64,000 nt of DNA, taken from contig OX344755.2 of the NCBI GenBank assembly GCA_947034885.2, positions 27,349,052 through 27,413,051 on the forward strand, read 5' to 3'. Below the pieces are notes generated by a model, which saw only the letters and a program-made list of their open reading frames with translations, was not told the origin of the DNA and searched no databases. The stretch comes from Thuidium tamariscinum (Eukaryota; Streptophyta; Bryopsida; Hypnales; Thuidiaceae). Shown here piece by piece: positions 25,758 to 40,100 of this stretch. The position numbers were made by a program, and so were the translations under genes. Every line of letters starts with the position of its first letter. The stretch's first letter is position 1.

Positions 25758-26518
25758 GCCTTGCAACTGGGAAGTTTGCGCGTCTTGATATCAACTAAAC
25801 AACGAGGAGATTTCCTCGGCCACGAGAGTAACTCCGTAGGCTCTTGAATGGTGTGCATTTTTGAATATAATCGCATTGAATTTCACAGCATATTTTTTGT
25901 AGTAATTCTATAGAACTGGATTAGATATTACAATGTGATCACGTTGAATTTGCCTTGCAACTGAGAAGTTTGCGCGTCTTGATATCAACTAAACAACGAG
26001 GAGATTTCCTCGGCCACGAGAGTAACTCCGTAGGCTCTTGAATGGTGTGCATTTTTGAATTTTAATCGCATTGAATTTCACAGCATATTTTTTGTAGTAA
26101 TTCTATAGAACTGGATTAGATATTACAATGTGATCACGTTGAATTTGCCTTGCAACTGGGAAGTTTGCGCGTCTTGATATCAACTAAACAACGAGGAGAT
26201 TTCCTCGGCCACGAGAGTAACTCCGTAGGCTCTTGAATGGTGTGCATTTTTGAATATAATCGCATTGAATTTCACAGCATATTTTTTGTAGTAATTCTAT
26301 AGAACTGGATTAGATATTACAATGTGATCACGTTGAATTTGCCTTGCAACTGGGAAGTTTGCGCGTCTTGATATCAACTAAACAACGAGGAGATTTCCTC
26401 GGCCACGAGAATAACTCCGTAGGCTCTTGAATGGTGTGCATTTTTGAATATAATCGCATTGAATTTCACAGCATATTTTTTGTAGTAATTCTATAGAACT
26501 GGATTAGATATTACAATG

Positions 26519-26605
26519 TGACCACGTTGAATTTGTCGTGCAACTAAGAAGTTTGCGCGTCCTGATATCAACTAAACACCTACGAGATTTCCTCGGCCAG
26601 GAGAA
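26519..26605 (+). repeat. Diverged GACCAC-lineage variable segment, copy 1
   Basis: This haplotype has GACCAC instead of GATCAC, GTCGTGCAACTAAG, GTCCTGATATC, CACCTACGAG and GGCCAGGAG: about ten changes from canonical within 87 bases, while the core before it is unchanged. The GTGATCAC dyad is lost, but a CGAG/CTCG stem and a TCCT/AGGA stem are available. The combination is identical in all eight copies in the window. Confidence 0.85.
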
Positions 26606-27490
26606 TAACTCCGTAGGCTCTTGAATGGTGTGCATTTTTGAATTTTAATCGCATTGAATTTCACAGCATATTTTTTGTAGTAATTCTATAGAACTGGATT
26701 AGATATTACAATGTGATCACGTTGAATTTGCCTTGCAACTGAGAAGTTTGCGCGTCTTGATATCAACTAAACAACGAGGAGATTTCCTCGGCCACGAGAG
26801 TAACTCCGTAGGCTCTTGAATGGTGTGCATTTTTGAATATAATCGCATTGAATTTCACAGCATATTTTTTGTAGTAATTCTATAGAACTGGATTAGATAT
26901 TACAATGTGATCACGTTGAATTTGCCTTGCAACTGGGAAGTTTGCGCGTCTTGATATCAACTAAACACCTCGGAGATTTCCTCGGCCACGAGAGTAACTC
27001 CGTAGGCTCTTGAATGGTGTGCATTTTTGAATATAATCGCATTGAATTTCACAGCATATTTTTTGTAGTAATTCTATAGAACTGGATTAGATATTACAAT
27101 GTGATCACGTTGAATTTGTATTGCAACTGAGAAGTTTGTGCGTCTTGATATCAACTTAACACCTCGGAGATTTCCTCGGCTACGAGAATAACTCCGTAGG
27201 CTCTTGAATGGTGTGCATTTTTGAATTTTAATCGCATTGAATTTCACAGCATATTTTTTGTAGTAATTCTATAGAACTGGATTAGATATTACAATGTGAT
27301 CACGTTGAATTTGCCTTGCAACTGAGAAGTTTGCGCGTCTTGATATCAACTAAACAACGAGGAGATTTCCTCGGCCACGAGAGTAACTCCGTAGGCTCTT
27401 GAATGGTGTGCATTTTTGAATATAATCGCATTGAATTTCACAGCATATTTTTTGTAGTAATTCTATAGAACTGGATTAGATATTACAATG

Positions 27491-27577
27491 TGACCACGTT
27501 GAATTTGTCGTGCAACTAAGAAGTTTGCGCGTCCTGATATCAACTAAACACCTACGAGATTTCCTCGGCCAGGAGAA
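27491..27577 (+). repeat. Diverged GACCAC-lineage variable segment, copy 2
   Basis: Same haplotype as copy 1, 972 bp (five units) downstream, identical over the segment; followed by a long-T unit as in copy 1. Confidence 0.85.
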
Positions 27578-28283
27578 TAACTCCGTAGGCTCTTGAATGG
27601 TGTGCATTTTTGAATTTTAATCGCATTGAATTTCACAGCATATTTTTTGTAGTAATTCTATAGAACTGGATTAGATATTACAATGTGATCACGTTGAATT
27701 TGCCTTGCAACTGGGAAGTTTGCGCGTCTTGATATGAACTAAACAACGAGGAGATTTCCTCGGCCACGAGAATAACTCCGTAGGCTCTTGAATGGTGTGC
27801 ATTTTTGAATATAATCGCATTGAATTTCACAGCATATTTTTTGTAGTAATTCTATAGAACTGGATTAGATATTACAATGTGATCACGTTGAATTTGCCTT
27901 GCAACTGGGAAGTTTGCGCGTCTTGATATCTACTAAACAACGAGGAGATTTCCTCGGCCACGAGAGTAACTCCGTAGGCTCTTGAATGGTGTGCATTTTT
28001 GAATATAATCGCATTGAATTTCACAGCATATTTTTTGTAGTAATTCTATAGAACTGGATTAGATATTACAATGTGATCACGTTGAATTTGCCTTGCAACT
28101 GAGAAGTTTGCGCGTCTTGATATCAACTAAACAACGAGGAGATTTCCTCGGCCACGAGAATAACTCCGTAGGCTCTTGAATGGTGTGCATTTTTGAATAT
28201 AATCGCATTGAATTTCACAGCATATTTTTTGTAGTAATTCTATAGAACTGGATTAGATATTACAATGTGATCACGTTGAATTT

Positions 28284-31200
28284 GTATTGCAACTGAGAAG
28301 TTTGTGCGTCTTGATATCAACTAAACACCTCGGAGATTTCCTCGGCCACGAGAATAACTCCGTAGGCTCTTGAATGGTGTGCATTTTTGAATTTTAATCG
28401 CATTGAATTTCACAGCATATTTTTTGTAGTAATTCTATAGAACTGGATTAGATATTACAATGTGATCACGTTGAATTTGCCTTGCAACTGGGAAGTTTGC
28501 GCGTCTTGATATCAACTAAACAACGAGGAGATTTCCTCGGCCACGAGAGTAACTCCGTAGGCTCTTGAATGGTGTGCATTTTTGAATATAATCGCATTGA
28601 ATTTCACAGCATATTTTTTGTAGTAATTCTATAGAACTGGATTAGATATTACAATGTGATCACGTTGAATTTGCCTTGCAACTGAGAAGTTTGCGCGTCT
28701 TGATATCAACTAAACAACGAGGAGATTTCCTCGGCCACGAGAGTAACTCCGTAGGCTCTTGAATGGTGTGCATTTTTGAATTTTAATCGCATTGAATTTC
28801 ACAGCATATTTTTTGTAGTAATTCTATAGAACTGGATTAGATATTACAATGTGATCACGTTGAATTTGCCTTGCAACTGGGAAGTTTGCGCGTCTTGATA
28901 TCAACTAAACAACGAGGAGATTTCCTCGGCCACGAGAATAACTCCGTAGGCTCTTGAATGGTGTGCATTTTTGAATATAATCGCATTGAATTTCACAGCA
29001 TATTTTTTGTAGTAATTCTATAGAACTGGATTAGATATTACAATGTGATCACGTTGAATTTGTATTGCAACTGAGAAGTTTGTGCGTCTTGATATCAACT
29101 AAACAACGAGGAGATTTCCTCGGCCACGAGAATAACTCCGTAGGCTCTTGAATGGTGTGCATTTTTGAATTTTAATCGCATTGAATTTCACAGCATATTT
29201 TTTGTAGTAATTCTATAGAACTGGATTAGATATTACAATGTGATCACGTTGAATTTGCCTTGCAACTGGGAAGTTTGCGCGTCTTGATATCAACTAAACA
29301 ACGAGGAGATTTCCTCGGCCACGAGAGTAACTCCGTAGGCTCTTGAATGGTGTGCATTTTTGAATATAATCGCATTGAATTTCACAGCATATTTTTTGTA
29401 GTAATTCTATAGAACTGGATTAGATATTACAATGTGATCACGTTGAATTTGCCTTGCAACTGAGAAGTTTGCGCGTCTTGATATCAACTAAACAACGAGG
29501 AGATTTCCTCGGCCACGAGAGTAACTCCGTAGGCTCTTGAATGGTGTGCATTTTTGAATTTTAATCGCATTGAATTTCACAGCATATTTTTTGTAGTAAT
29601 TCTATAGAACTGGATTAGATATTACAATGTGATCACGTTGAATTTGCCTTGCAACTGGGAAGTTTGCGCGTCTTGATATCAACTAAACAACGAGGAGATT
29701 TCCTCGGCCACGAGAGTAACTCCGTAGGCTCTTGAATGGTGTGCATTTTTGAATATAATCGCATTGAATTTCACAGCATATTTTTTGTAGTAATTCTATA
29801 GAACTGGATTAGATATTACAATGTGATCACGTTGAATTTGTATTGCAACTGAGAAGTTTGCGCGTCTTGATATCAACTAAACAACGAGGAGATTTCCTCG
29901 GCCACGAGAATAACTCCGTAGGCTCTTGAATGGTGTGCATTTTTGAATATAATCGCATTGAATTTCACAGCATATTTTTTGTAGTAATTCTATAGAACTG
30001 GATTAGATATTACAATGTGATCACGTTGAATTTGTATTGCAACTGAGAAGTTTGTGCGTCTTGATATCAACTAAACACCTCGGAGATTTCCTCGGCCACG
30101 AGAATAACTCCGTAGGCTCTTGAATGGTGTGCATTTTTGAATTTTAATCGCATTGAATTTCACAGCATATTTTTTGTAGTAATTCTATAGAACTGGATTA
30201 GATATTACAATGTGATCACGTTGAATTTGCCTTGCAACTGGGAAGTTTGCGCGTCTTGATATCAACTAAACAACGAGGAGATTTCCTCGGCCACGAGAGT
30301 AACTCCGTAGGCTCTTGAATGGTGTGCATTTTTGAATATAATCGCATTGAATTTCACAGCATATTTTTTGTAGTAATTCTATAGAACTGGATTAGATATT
30401 ACAATGTGATCACGTTGAATTTGCCTTGCAACTGAGAAGTTTGCGCGTCTTGATATCAACTAAACAACGAGGAGATTTCCTCGGCCACGAGAGTAACTCC
30501 GTAGGCTCTTGAATGGTGTGCATTTTTGAATTTTAATCGCATTGAATTTCACAGCATATTTTTTGTAGTAATTCTATAGAACTGGATTAGATATTACAAT
30601 GTGATCACGTTGAATTTGCCTTGCAACTGGGAAGTTTGCGCGTCTTGATATGAACTAAACAACGAGGAGATTTCCTCGGCCACGAGAATAACTCCGTAGG
30701 CTCTTGAATGGTGTGCATTTTTGAATATAATCGCATTGAATTTCACAGCATATTTTTTGTAGTAATTCTATAGAACTGGATTAGATATTACAATGTGATC
30801 ACGTTGAATTTGTATTGCAACTGAGAAGTTTGTGCGTCTTGATATCAACTAAACAACGAGGAGATTTCCTCGGCCACGAGAATAACTCCGTAGGCTCTTG
30901 AATGGTGTGCATTTTTGAATTTTAATCGCATTGAATTTCACAGCATATTTTTTGTAGTAATTCTATAGAACTGGATTAGATATTACAATGTGATCACGTT
31001 GAATTTGCCTTGCAACTGGGAAGTTTGCGCGTCTTGATATCAACTAAACAACGAGGAGATTTCCTCGGCCACGAGAGTAACTCCGTAGGCTCTTGAATGG
31101 TGTGCATTTTTGAATATAATCGCATTGAATTTCACAGCATATTTTTTGTAGTAATTCTATAGAACTGGATTAGATATTACAATGTGATCAAGTTGAATTT

Positions 31201-31783
31201 GCCTTGCAACTGAGAAGTTTGCGCGTCTTGATATCAACTAAACAACGAGGAGATTTCCTCGGCCACGAGAGTAACTCCGTAGGCTCTTGAATGGTGTGCA
31301 TTTTTGAATTTTAATCGCATTGAATTTCACAGCATATTTTTTGTAGTAATTCTATAGAACTGGATTAGATATTACAATGTGATCACGTTGAATTTGCCTT
31401 GCAACTGGGAAGTTTGCGCGTCTTGATATCAACTAAACAACGAGGAGATTTCCTCGGCCACGAGAGTAACTCCGTAGGCTCTTGAATGGTGTGCATTTTT
31501 GAATATAATCGCATTGAATTTCACAGCATATTTTTTGTAGTAATTCTATAGAACTGGATTAGATATTACAATGTGATCACGTTGAATTTGGATTGCAACT
31601 GAGAAGTTTGCGCGTCTTGATATCAACTAAACAACGAGGAGATTTCCTCGGCCACGAGAATAACTCCGTAGGCTCTTGAATGGTGTGCATTTTTGAATAT
31701 AATCGCATTGAATTTCACAGCATATTTTTTGTAGTAATTCTATAGAACTGGATTAGATATTACAATGTGATCACGTTGAATTT
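28284..31783. repeat. 9-mer higher-order repeat, 1,750 bp, two tandem copies
   Basis: Copies span 28,284-30,033 and 30,034-31,783. The unit order repeats: GTATTG/GTGCG/CACCTCGG; long-T GGG; GAG; long-T GGG; GTATTG/GTGCG/CAACGAGG; long-T GGG; GAG; long-T GGG; GTATTG/GCGCG/CAACGAGG. Nine units with four extra bases give 1,750. Private changes in the second copy include ATGAAC near 30,652, C to A at 31,191 (breaking GTGATCAC) and GGATTG near 31,590. Confidence 0.8.
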
Positions 31784-32544
31784 GCCTTGCAACTGGGAAG
31801 TTTGCGCGTCTTGATATCAACTAAACAACGAGGAGATTTCCTCGGCCACGAGAGTAACTCCGTAGGCTCTTGAATGGTGTGCATTTTTGAATATAATCGC
31901 ATTGAATTTCACAGCATATTTTTTGTAGTAATTCTATAGAACTGGATTAGATATTACAATGTGATCACGTTGAATTTGCCTTGCAACTGAGAAGTTTGCG
32001 CGTCTTGATATCAACTAAACAACGAGGAGATTTCCTCGGCCACGAGAGTAACTCCGTAGGCTCTTGAATGGTGTGCATTTTTGAATTTTAATCGCATTGA
32101 ATTTCACAGCATATTTTTTGTAGTAATTCTATAGAACTGGATTAGATATTACAATGTGATCACGTTGAATTTGCCTTGCAACTGGGAAGTTTGCGCGTCT
32201 TGATATCAACTAAACAACGAGGAGATTTCCTCGGCCACGAGAGTAACTCCGTAGGCTCTTGAATGGTGTGCATTTTTGAATATAATCGCATTGAATTTCA
32301 CAGCATATTTTTTGTAGTAATTCTATAGAACTGGATTAGATATTACAATGTGATCACGTTGAATTTGCCTTGCAACTGGGAAGTTTGCGCGTCTTGATAT
32401 CAACTAAACAACGAGGAGATTTCCTCGGCCACGAGAATAACTCCGTAGGCTCTTGAATGGTGTGCATTTTTGAATATAATCGCATTGAATTTCACAGCAT
32501 ATTTTTTGTAGTAATTCTATAGAACTGGATTAGATATTACAATG

Positions 32545-32631
32545 TGACCACGTTGAATTTGTCGTGCAACTAAGAAGTTTGCGCGTCCTGATATCAACTA
32601 AACACCTACGAGATTTCCTCGGCCAGGAGAA
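32545..32631 (+). repeat. Diverged GACCAC-lineage variable segment, copy 3
   Basis: Same haplotype as the other copies. It follows a canonical ATA/GAGAATAACT unit and precedes a long-T unit with GAG, the same neighbours as copy 1, which suggests copying as a block of several units. Confidence 0.85.
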
Positions 32632-34098
32632 TAACTCCGTAGGCTCTTGAATGGTGTGCATTTTTGAATTTTAATCGCATTGAATTTCACAGCATATTTT
32701 TTGTAGTAATTCTATAGAACTGGATTAGATATTACAATGTGATCACGTTGAATTTGCCTTGCAACTGAGAAGTTTGCGCGTCTTGATATCAACTAAACAA
32801 CGAGGAGATTTCCTCGGCCACGAGAGTAACTCCGTAGGCTCTTGAATGGTGTGCATTTTTGAATATAATCGCATTGAATTTCACAGCATATTTTTTGTAG
32901 TAATTCTATAGAACTGGATTAGATATTACAATGTGATCACGTTGAATTTGCCTTGCAACTGGGAAGTTTGCGCGTCTTGATATGAACTAAACAACGAGGA
33001 GATTTCCTCGGCCACGAGAATAACTCCGTAGGCTCTTGAATGGTGTGCATTTTTGAATATAATCGCATTGAATTTCACAGCATATTTTTTGTAGTAATTC
33101 TATAGAACTGGATTAGATATTACAATGTGATCACGTTGAATTTGCCTTGCAACTGGGAAGTTTGCGCGTCTTGATATCTACTAAACAACGAGGAGATTTC
33201 CTCGGCCACGAGAATAACTCCGTAGGCTCTTGAATGGTGTGCATTTTTGAATATAATCGCATTGAATTTCACAGCATATTTTTTGTAGTAATTCTATAGA
33301 ACTGGATTAGATATTACAATGTGATCACGTTGAATTTGCCTTGCAACTGGGAAGTTTGCGCGTCTTGATATCAACTAAACAACGAGGAGATTTCCTCGGC
33401 CACGAGAGTAACTCCGTAGGCTCTTGAATGGTGTGCATTTTTGAATATAATCGCATTGAATTTCACAGCATATTTTTTGTAGTAATTCTATAGAACTGGA
33501 TTAGATATTACAATGTGATCACGTTGAATTTGCCTTGCAACTGAGAAGTTTGCGCGTCTTGATATCAACTAAACAACGAGGAGATTTCCTCGGCCACGAG
33601 AGTAACTCCGTAGGCTCTTGAATGGTGTGCATTTTTGAATTTTAATCGCATTGAATTTCACAGCATATTTTTTGTAGTAATTCTATAGAACTGGATTAGA
33701 TATTACAATGTGATCACGTTGAATTTGCCTTGCAACTGGGAAGTTTGCGCGTCTTGATATCAACTAAACAACGAGGAGATTTCCTCGGCCACGAGAGTAA
33801 CTCCGTAGGCTCTTGAATGGTGTGCATTTTTGAATATAATCGCATTGAATTTCACAGCATATTTTTTGTAGTAATTCTATAGAACTGGATTAGATATTAC
33901 AATGTGATCACGTTGAATTTGCCTTGCAACTGGGAAGTTTGCGCGTCTTGATATCAACTAAACAACGAGGAGATTTCCTCGGCCACGAGAATAACTCCGT
34001 AGGCTCTTGAATGGTGTGCATTTTTGAATATAATCGCATTGAATTTCACAGCATATTTTTTGTAGTAATTCTATAGAACTGGATTAGATATTACAATG

Positions 34099-34185
34099 TG
34101 ACCACGTTGAATTTGTCGTGCAACTAAGAAGTTTGCGCGTCCTGATATCAACTAAACACCTACGAGATTTCCTCGGCCAGGAGAA
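34099..34185 (+). repeat. Diverged GACCAC-lineage variable segment, copy 4
   Basis: Same haplotype, 1,554 bp (eight units) after copy 3 and with the same preceding units. The next unit carries the first TCTTG variant in the window. Confidence 0.85.
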
Positions 34186-37100
34186 TAACTCCGTAGGCTC
34201 TTGAATGGTGTGCATTTTTGAATTTTAATCGCATTGAATTTCACAGCATATTTTTTGTAGTAATTCTATAGAACTGGATTAGATATTACAATGTGATCAC
34301 GTTGAATTTGTCTTGCAACTGAGAAGTTTGCGCGTCTTGATATCAACTAAACAACGAGGAGATTTCCTCGGCCACGAGAGTAACTCCGTAGGCTCTTGAA
34401 TGGTGTGCATTTTTGAATATAATCGCATTGAATTTCACAGCATATTTTTTGTAGTAATTCTATAGAACTGGATTAGATATTACAATGTGATCACGTTGAA
34501 TTTGCCTTGCAACTGGGAAGTTTGCGCGTCTTGATATCAACTAAACAACGAGGAGATTTCCTCGGCCACGAGAATAACTCCGTAGGCTCTTGAATGGTGT
34601 GCATTTTTGAATATAATCGCATTGAATTTCACAGCATATTTTTTGTAGTAATTCTATAGAACTGGATTAGATATTACAATGTGATCACGTTGAATTTGCC
34701 TTGCAACTGGGAAGTTTGCGCGTCTTGATATCTACTAAACAACGAGGAGATTTCCTCGGCCACGAGAATAACTCCGTAGGCTCTTGAATGGTGTGCATTT
34801 TTGAATATAATCGCATTGAATTTCACAGCATATTTTTTGTAGTAATTCTATAGAACTGGATTAGATATTACAATGTGATCACGTTGAATTTGCCTTGCAA
34901 CTGGGAAGTTTGCGCGTCTTGATATCAACTAAACAACGAGGAGATTTCCTCGGCCACGAGAATAACTCCGTAGGCTCTTGAATGGTGTGCATTTTTGAAT
35001 ATAATCGCATTGAATTTCACAGCATATTTTTTGTAGTAATTCTATAGAACTGGATTAGATATTACAATGTGATCACGTTGAATTTGTATTGCAACTGAGA
35101 AGTTTGTGCGTCTTGATATCAACTAAACACCTCGGAGATTTCCTCGGCCACGAGAATAACTCCGTAGGCTCTTGAATGGTGTGCATTTTTGAATTTTAAT
35201 CGCATTGAATTTCACAGCATATTTTTTGTAGTAATTCTATAGAACTGGATTAGATATTACAATGTGATCACGTTGAATTTGCCTTGCAACTGGGAAGTTT
35301 GCGCGTCTTGATATCAACTAAACAACGAGGAGATTTCCTCGGCCACGAGAATAACTCCGTAGGCTCTTGAATGGTGTGCATTTTTGAATATAATCGCATT
35401 GAATTTCACAGCATATTTTTTGTAGTAATTCTATAGAACTGGATTAGATATTACAATGTGATCACGTTGAATTTGCCTTGCAACTGGGAAGTTTGCGCGT
35501 CTTGATATCTACTAAACAACGAGGAGATTTCCTCGGCCACGAGAGTAACTCCGTAGGCTCTTGAATGGTGTGCATTTTTGAATATAATCGCATTGAATTT
35601 CACAGCATATTTTTTGTAGTAATTCTATAGAACTGGATTAGATATTACAATGTGATCACGTTGAATTTGTATTGCAACTGAGAAGTTTGTGCGTCTTGAT
35701 ATCAACTTAACACCTCGGAGATTTCCTCGGCTACGAGAATAACTCCGTAGGCTCTTGAATGGTGTGCATTTTTGAATTTTAATCGCATTGAATTTCACAG
35801 CATATTTTTTGTAGTAATTCTATAGAACTGGATTAGATATTACAATGTGATCACGTTGAATTTGCCTTGCAACTGAGAAGTTTGCGCGTCTTGATATCAA
35901 CTAAACAACGAGGAGATTTCCTCGGCCACGAGAATAACTCCGTAGGCTCTTGAATGGTGTGCATTTTTGAATATAATCGCATTGAATTTCACAGCATATT
36001 TTTTGTAGTAATTCTATAGAACTGGATTAGATATTACAATGTGATCACGTTGAATTTGCCTTGCAACTGGGAAGTTTGCGCGTCTTGATATGAACTAAAC
36101 AACGAGGAGATTTCCTCGGCCACGAGAATAACTCCGTAGGCTCTTGAATGGTGTGCATTTTTGAATATAATCGCATTGAATTTCACAGCATATTTTTTGT
36201 AGTAATTCTATAGAACTGGATTAGATATTACAATGTGATCACGTTGAATTTGCCTTGCAACTGAGAAGTTTGCGCGTCTTGATATCAACTAAACAACGAG
36301 GAGATTTCCTCGGCCACGAGAGTAACTCCGTAGGCTCTTGAATGGTGTGCATTTTTGAATTTTAATCGCATTGAATTTCACAGCATATTTTTTGTAGTAA
36401 TTCTATAGAACTGGATTAGATATTACAATGTGATCACGTTGAATTTGCCTTGCAACTGGGAAGTTTGCGCGTCTTGATATCAACTAAACAACGAGGAGAT
36501 TTCCTCGGCCACGAGAGTAACTCCGTAGGCTCTTGAATGGTGTGCATTTTTGAATATAATCGCATTGAATTTCACAGCATATTTTTTGTAGTAATTCTAT
36601 AGAACTGGATTAGATATTACAATGTGATCACGTTGAATTTGCCTTGCAACTGGGAAGTTTGCGCGTCTTGATATCTACTAAACAACGAGGAGATTTCCTC
36701 GGCCACGAGAGTAACTCCGTAGGCTCTTGAATGGTGTGCATTTTTGAATATAATCGCATTGAATTTCATAGCATATTTTTTGTAGTAATTCTATAGAACT
36801 GGATTAGATATTACAATGTGATCACGTTGAATTTGCCTTGCAACTGGGAAGTTTGCGCGTCTTGATATCAACTAAACAACGAGGAGATTTCCTCGGCCAC
36901 GAGAGTAACTCCGTAGGCTCTTGAATGGTGTGCATTTTTGAATATAATCGCATTGAATTTCACAGCATATTTTTTGTAGTAATTCTATAGAACTGGATTA
37001 GATATTACAATGTGATCACGTTGAATTTGCCTTGCAACTGGGAAGTTTGCGCGTCTTGATATCAACTAAACACCTCGGAGATTTCCTCGGCCACGAGAGT

Positions 37101-37190
37101 AACTCCGTAGGCTCTTGAATGGTGTGCATTTTTGAATATAATCGCATTGAATTTCACAGCATATTTTTTGTAGTAATTCTATAGAACTGG

Positions 37191-40100
37191 ATTAGATATT
37201 ACAATGTGATCACGTTGAATTTGTATTGCAACTGGGAAGTTTGCGCGTCTTGATATCAACTAAACAACGAGGAGATTTCCTCGGCCACGAGAATAACTCC
37301 GTAGGCTCTTGAATGGTGTGCATTTTTGAATATAATCGCATTGAATTTCACAGCATATTTTTTGTAGTAATTCTATAGAACTGGATTAGATATTACAATG
37401 TGATCACGTTGAATTTGTATTGCAACTGAGAAGTTTGTGCGTCTTGATATCAACTAAACAACGAGGAGATTTCCTCGGCCACGAGAATAACTCCGTAGGC
37501 TCTTGAATGGTGTGCATTTTTGAATTTTAATCGCATTGAATTTCACAGCATATTTTTTGTAGTAATTCTATAGAACTGGATTAGATATTACAATGTGATC
37601 ACGTTGAATTTGCCTTGCAACTGGGAAGTTTGCGCGTCTTGATATCAACTAAACAACGAGGAGATTTCCTCGGCCACGAGAATAACTCCGTAGGCTCTTG
37701 AATGGTGTGCATTTTTGAATATAATCGCATTGAATTTCACAGCATATTTTTTGTAGTAATTCTATAGAACTGGATTAGATATTACAATGTGATCACGTTG
37801 AATTTGTATTGCAACTGAGAAGTTTGTGCGTCTTGATATCAACTAAAGAACGAGGAGATTTCCTCGGCCACGAGAATAACTCCGTAGGCTCTTGAATGGT
37901 GTGCATTTTTGAATTTTAATCGCATTGAATTTCACAGCATATTTTTTGTAGTAATTCTATAGAACTGGATTAGATATTACAATGTGATCACGTTGAATTT
38001 GCCTTGCAACTGGGAAGTTTGCGCGTCTTGATATCAACTAAACAACGAGGAGATTTCCTCGGCCACGAGAATAACTCCGTAGGCTCTTGAATGGTGTGCA
38101 TTTTTGAATATAATCGCATTGAATTTCACAGCATATTTTTTGTAGTAATTCTATAGAACTGGATTAGATATTACAATGTGATCACGTTGAATTTGTATTG
38201 CAACTGAGAAGTTTGTGCGTCTTGATATCAACTAAACAACGAGGAGATTTCCTCGGCCACGAGAATAACTCCGTAGGCTCTTGAATGGTGTGCATTTTTG
38301 AATTTTAATCGCATTGAATTTCACAGCATATTTTTTGTAGTAATTCTATAGAACTGGATTAGATATTACAATGTGATCACGTTGAATTTGCCTTGCAATT
38401 GGGAAGTTTGCGCGTCTTGATATCAACTAAACAACGAGGAGATTTCCTCGGCCACGAGAATAACTCCGTAGGCTCTTGAATGGTGTGCATTTTTGAATAT
38501 AATCGCATTGAATTTCACAGCATATTTTTTGTAGTAATTCTATAGAACTGGATTAGATATTACAATGTGATCACGTTGAATTTGTATTGCAACTGAGAAG
38601 TTTGTGCGTCTTGATATCAACTAAACACCTCGGAGATTTCCTCGGCCACGAGAATAACTCCGTAGGCTCTTGAATGGTGTGCATTTTTGAATTTTAATCG
38701 CATTGAATTTCACAGCATATTTTTTGTAGTAATTCTATAGAACTGGATTAGATATTACAATGTGATCACGTTGAATTTGCCTTGCAACTGGGAAGTTTGC
38801 GCGTCTTGATATCAACTAAACAACGAGGAGATTTCCTCGGCCACGAGAGTAACTCCGTAGGCTCTTGAATGGTGTGCATTTTTGAATATAATCGCATTGA
38901 ATTTCACAGCATATTTTTTGTAGTAATTCTATAGAACTGGATTAGATATTACAATGTGATCACGTTGAATTTGTATTGCAACTGAGAAGTTTGCGCGTCT
39001 TGATATCAACTAAACACCTCGGAGATTTCCTCGGCCACGAGAATAACTCCGTAGGCTCTTGAATGGTGTGCATTTTTGAATTTTAATCGCATTGAATTTC
39101 ACAGCATATTTTTTGTAGTAATTCTATAGAACTGGATTAGATATTACAATGTGATCACGTTGAATTTGCCTTGCAACTGGGAAGTTTGCGCGTCTTGATA
39201 TCAACTAAACAACGAGGAGATTTCCTCGGCCACGAGAGTAACTCCGTAGGCTCTTGAATGGTGTGCATTTTTGAATATAATCGCATTGAATTTCACAGCA
39301 TATTTTTTGTAGTAATTCTATAGAACTGGATTAGATATTACAATGTGATCACGTTGAATTTGTATTGCAACTGAGAAGTTTGCGCGTCTTGATATCAACT
39401 AAACACCTCGGAGATTTCCTCGGCCACGAGAATAACTCCGTAGGCTCTTGAATGGTGTGCATTTTTGAATTTTAATCGCATTTAATTTCACAGCATATTT
39501 TTTGTAGTAATTCTATAGAACTGGATTAGATATTACAATGTGATCACGTTGAATTTGCCTTGCAACTGGGAAGTTTGCGCGTCTTGATATCAACTAAACA
39601 ACGAGGAGATTTCCTCGGCCACGAGAGTAACTCCGTAGGCTCTTGAATGGTGTGCATTTTTGAATATAATCGCATTGAATTTCACAGCATATTTTTTGTA
39701 GTAATTCTATAGAACTGGATTAGATATTACAATGTGATCACGTTGAATTTGTATTGCAACTGAGAAGTTTGCGCGTCTTGATATCAACTAAACACCTCGG
39801 AGATTTCCTCGGCCACGAGAATAACTCCGTAGGCTCTTGAATGGTGTGCATTTTTGAATTTTAATCGCATTGAATTTCACAGCATATTTTTTGTAGTAAT
39901 TCTATAGAACTGGATTAGATATTACAATGTGATCACGTTGAATTTGTATTGCAACTGAGAAGTTTGTGCGTCTTGATATCAACTAAACACCTCGGAGATT
40001 TCCTCGGCCACGAGAATAACTCCGTAGGCTCTTGAATGGTGTGCATTTTTGAATTTTAATCGCATTGAATTTCACAGCATATTTTTTGTAGTAATTCTAT

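Larger units (their letters stand above)
24008..37190. repeat. Array domain D, 9-mers plus first diverged units
   Basis: This stretch joins the 1,750-bp 9-mers with ATCTAC/ATGAAC blocks of the domain C kind and the first four copies of the diverged GACCAC lineage. The first TCTTGCAACTGAG unit of the window appears near 34,311. A CTTAACACC unit with GGCTACGAG at 27,157 recurs at 35,708; the change T at the same place also occurs at 16,085 and 22,494, so this haplotype is dispersed over about 20 kb. Confidence 0.7.
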
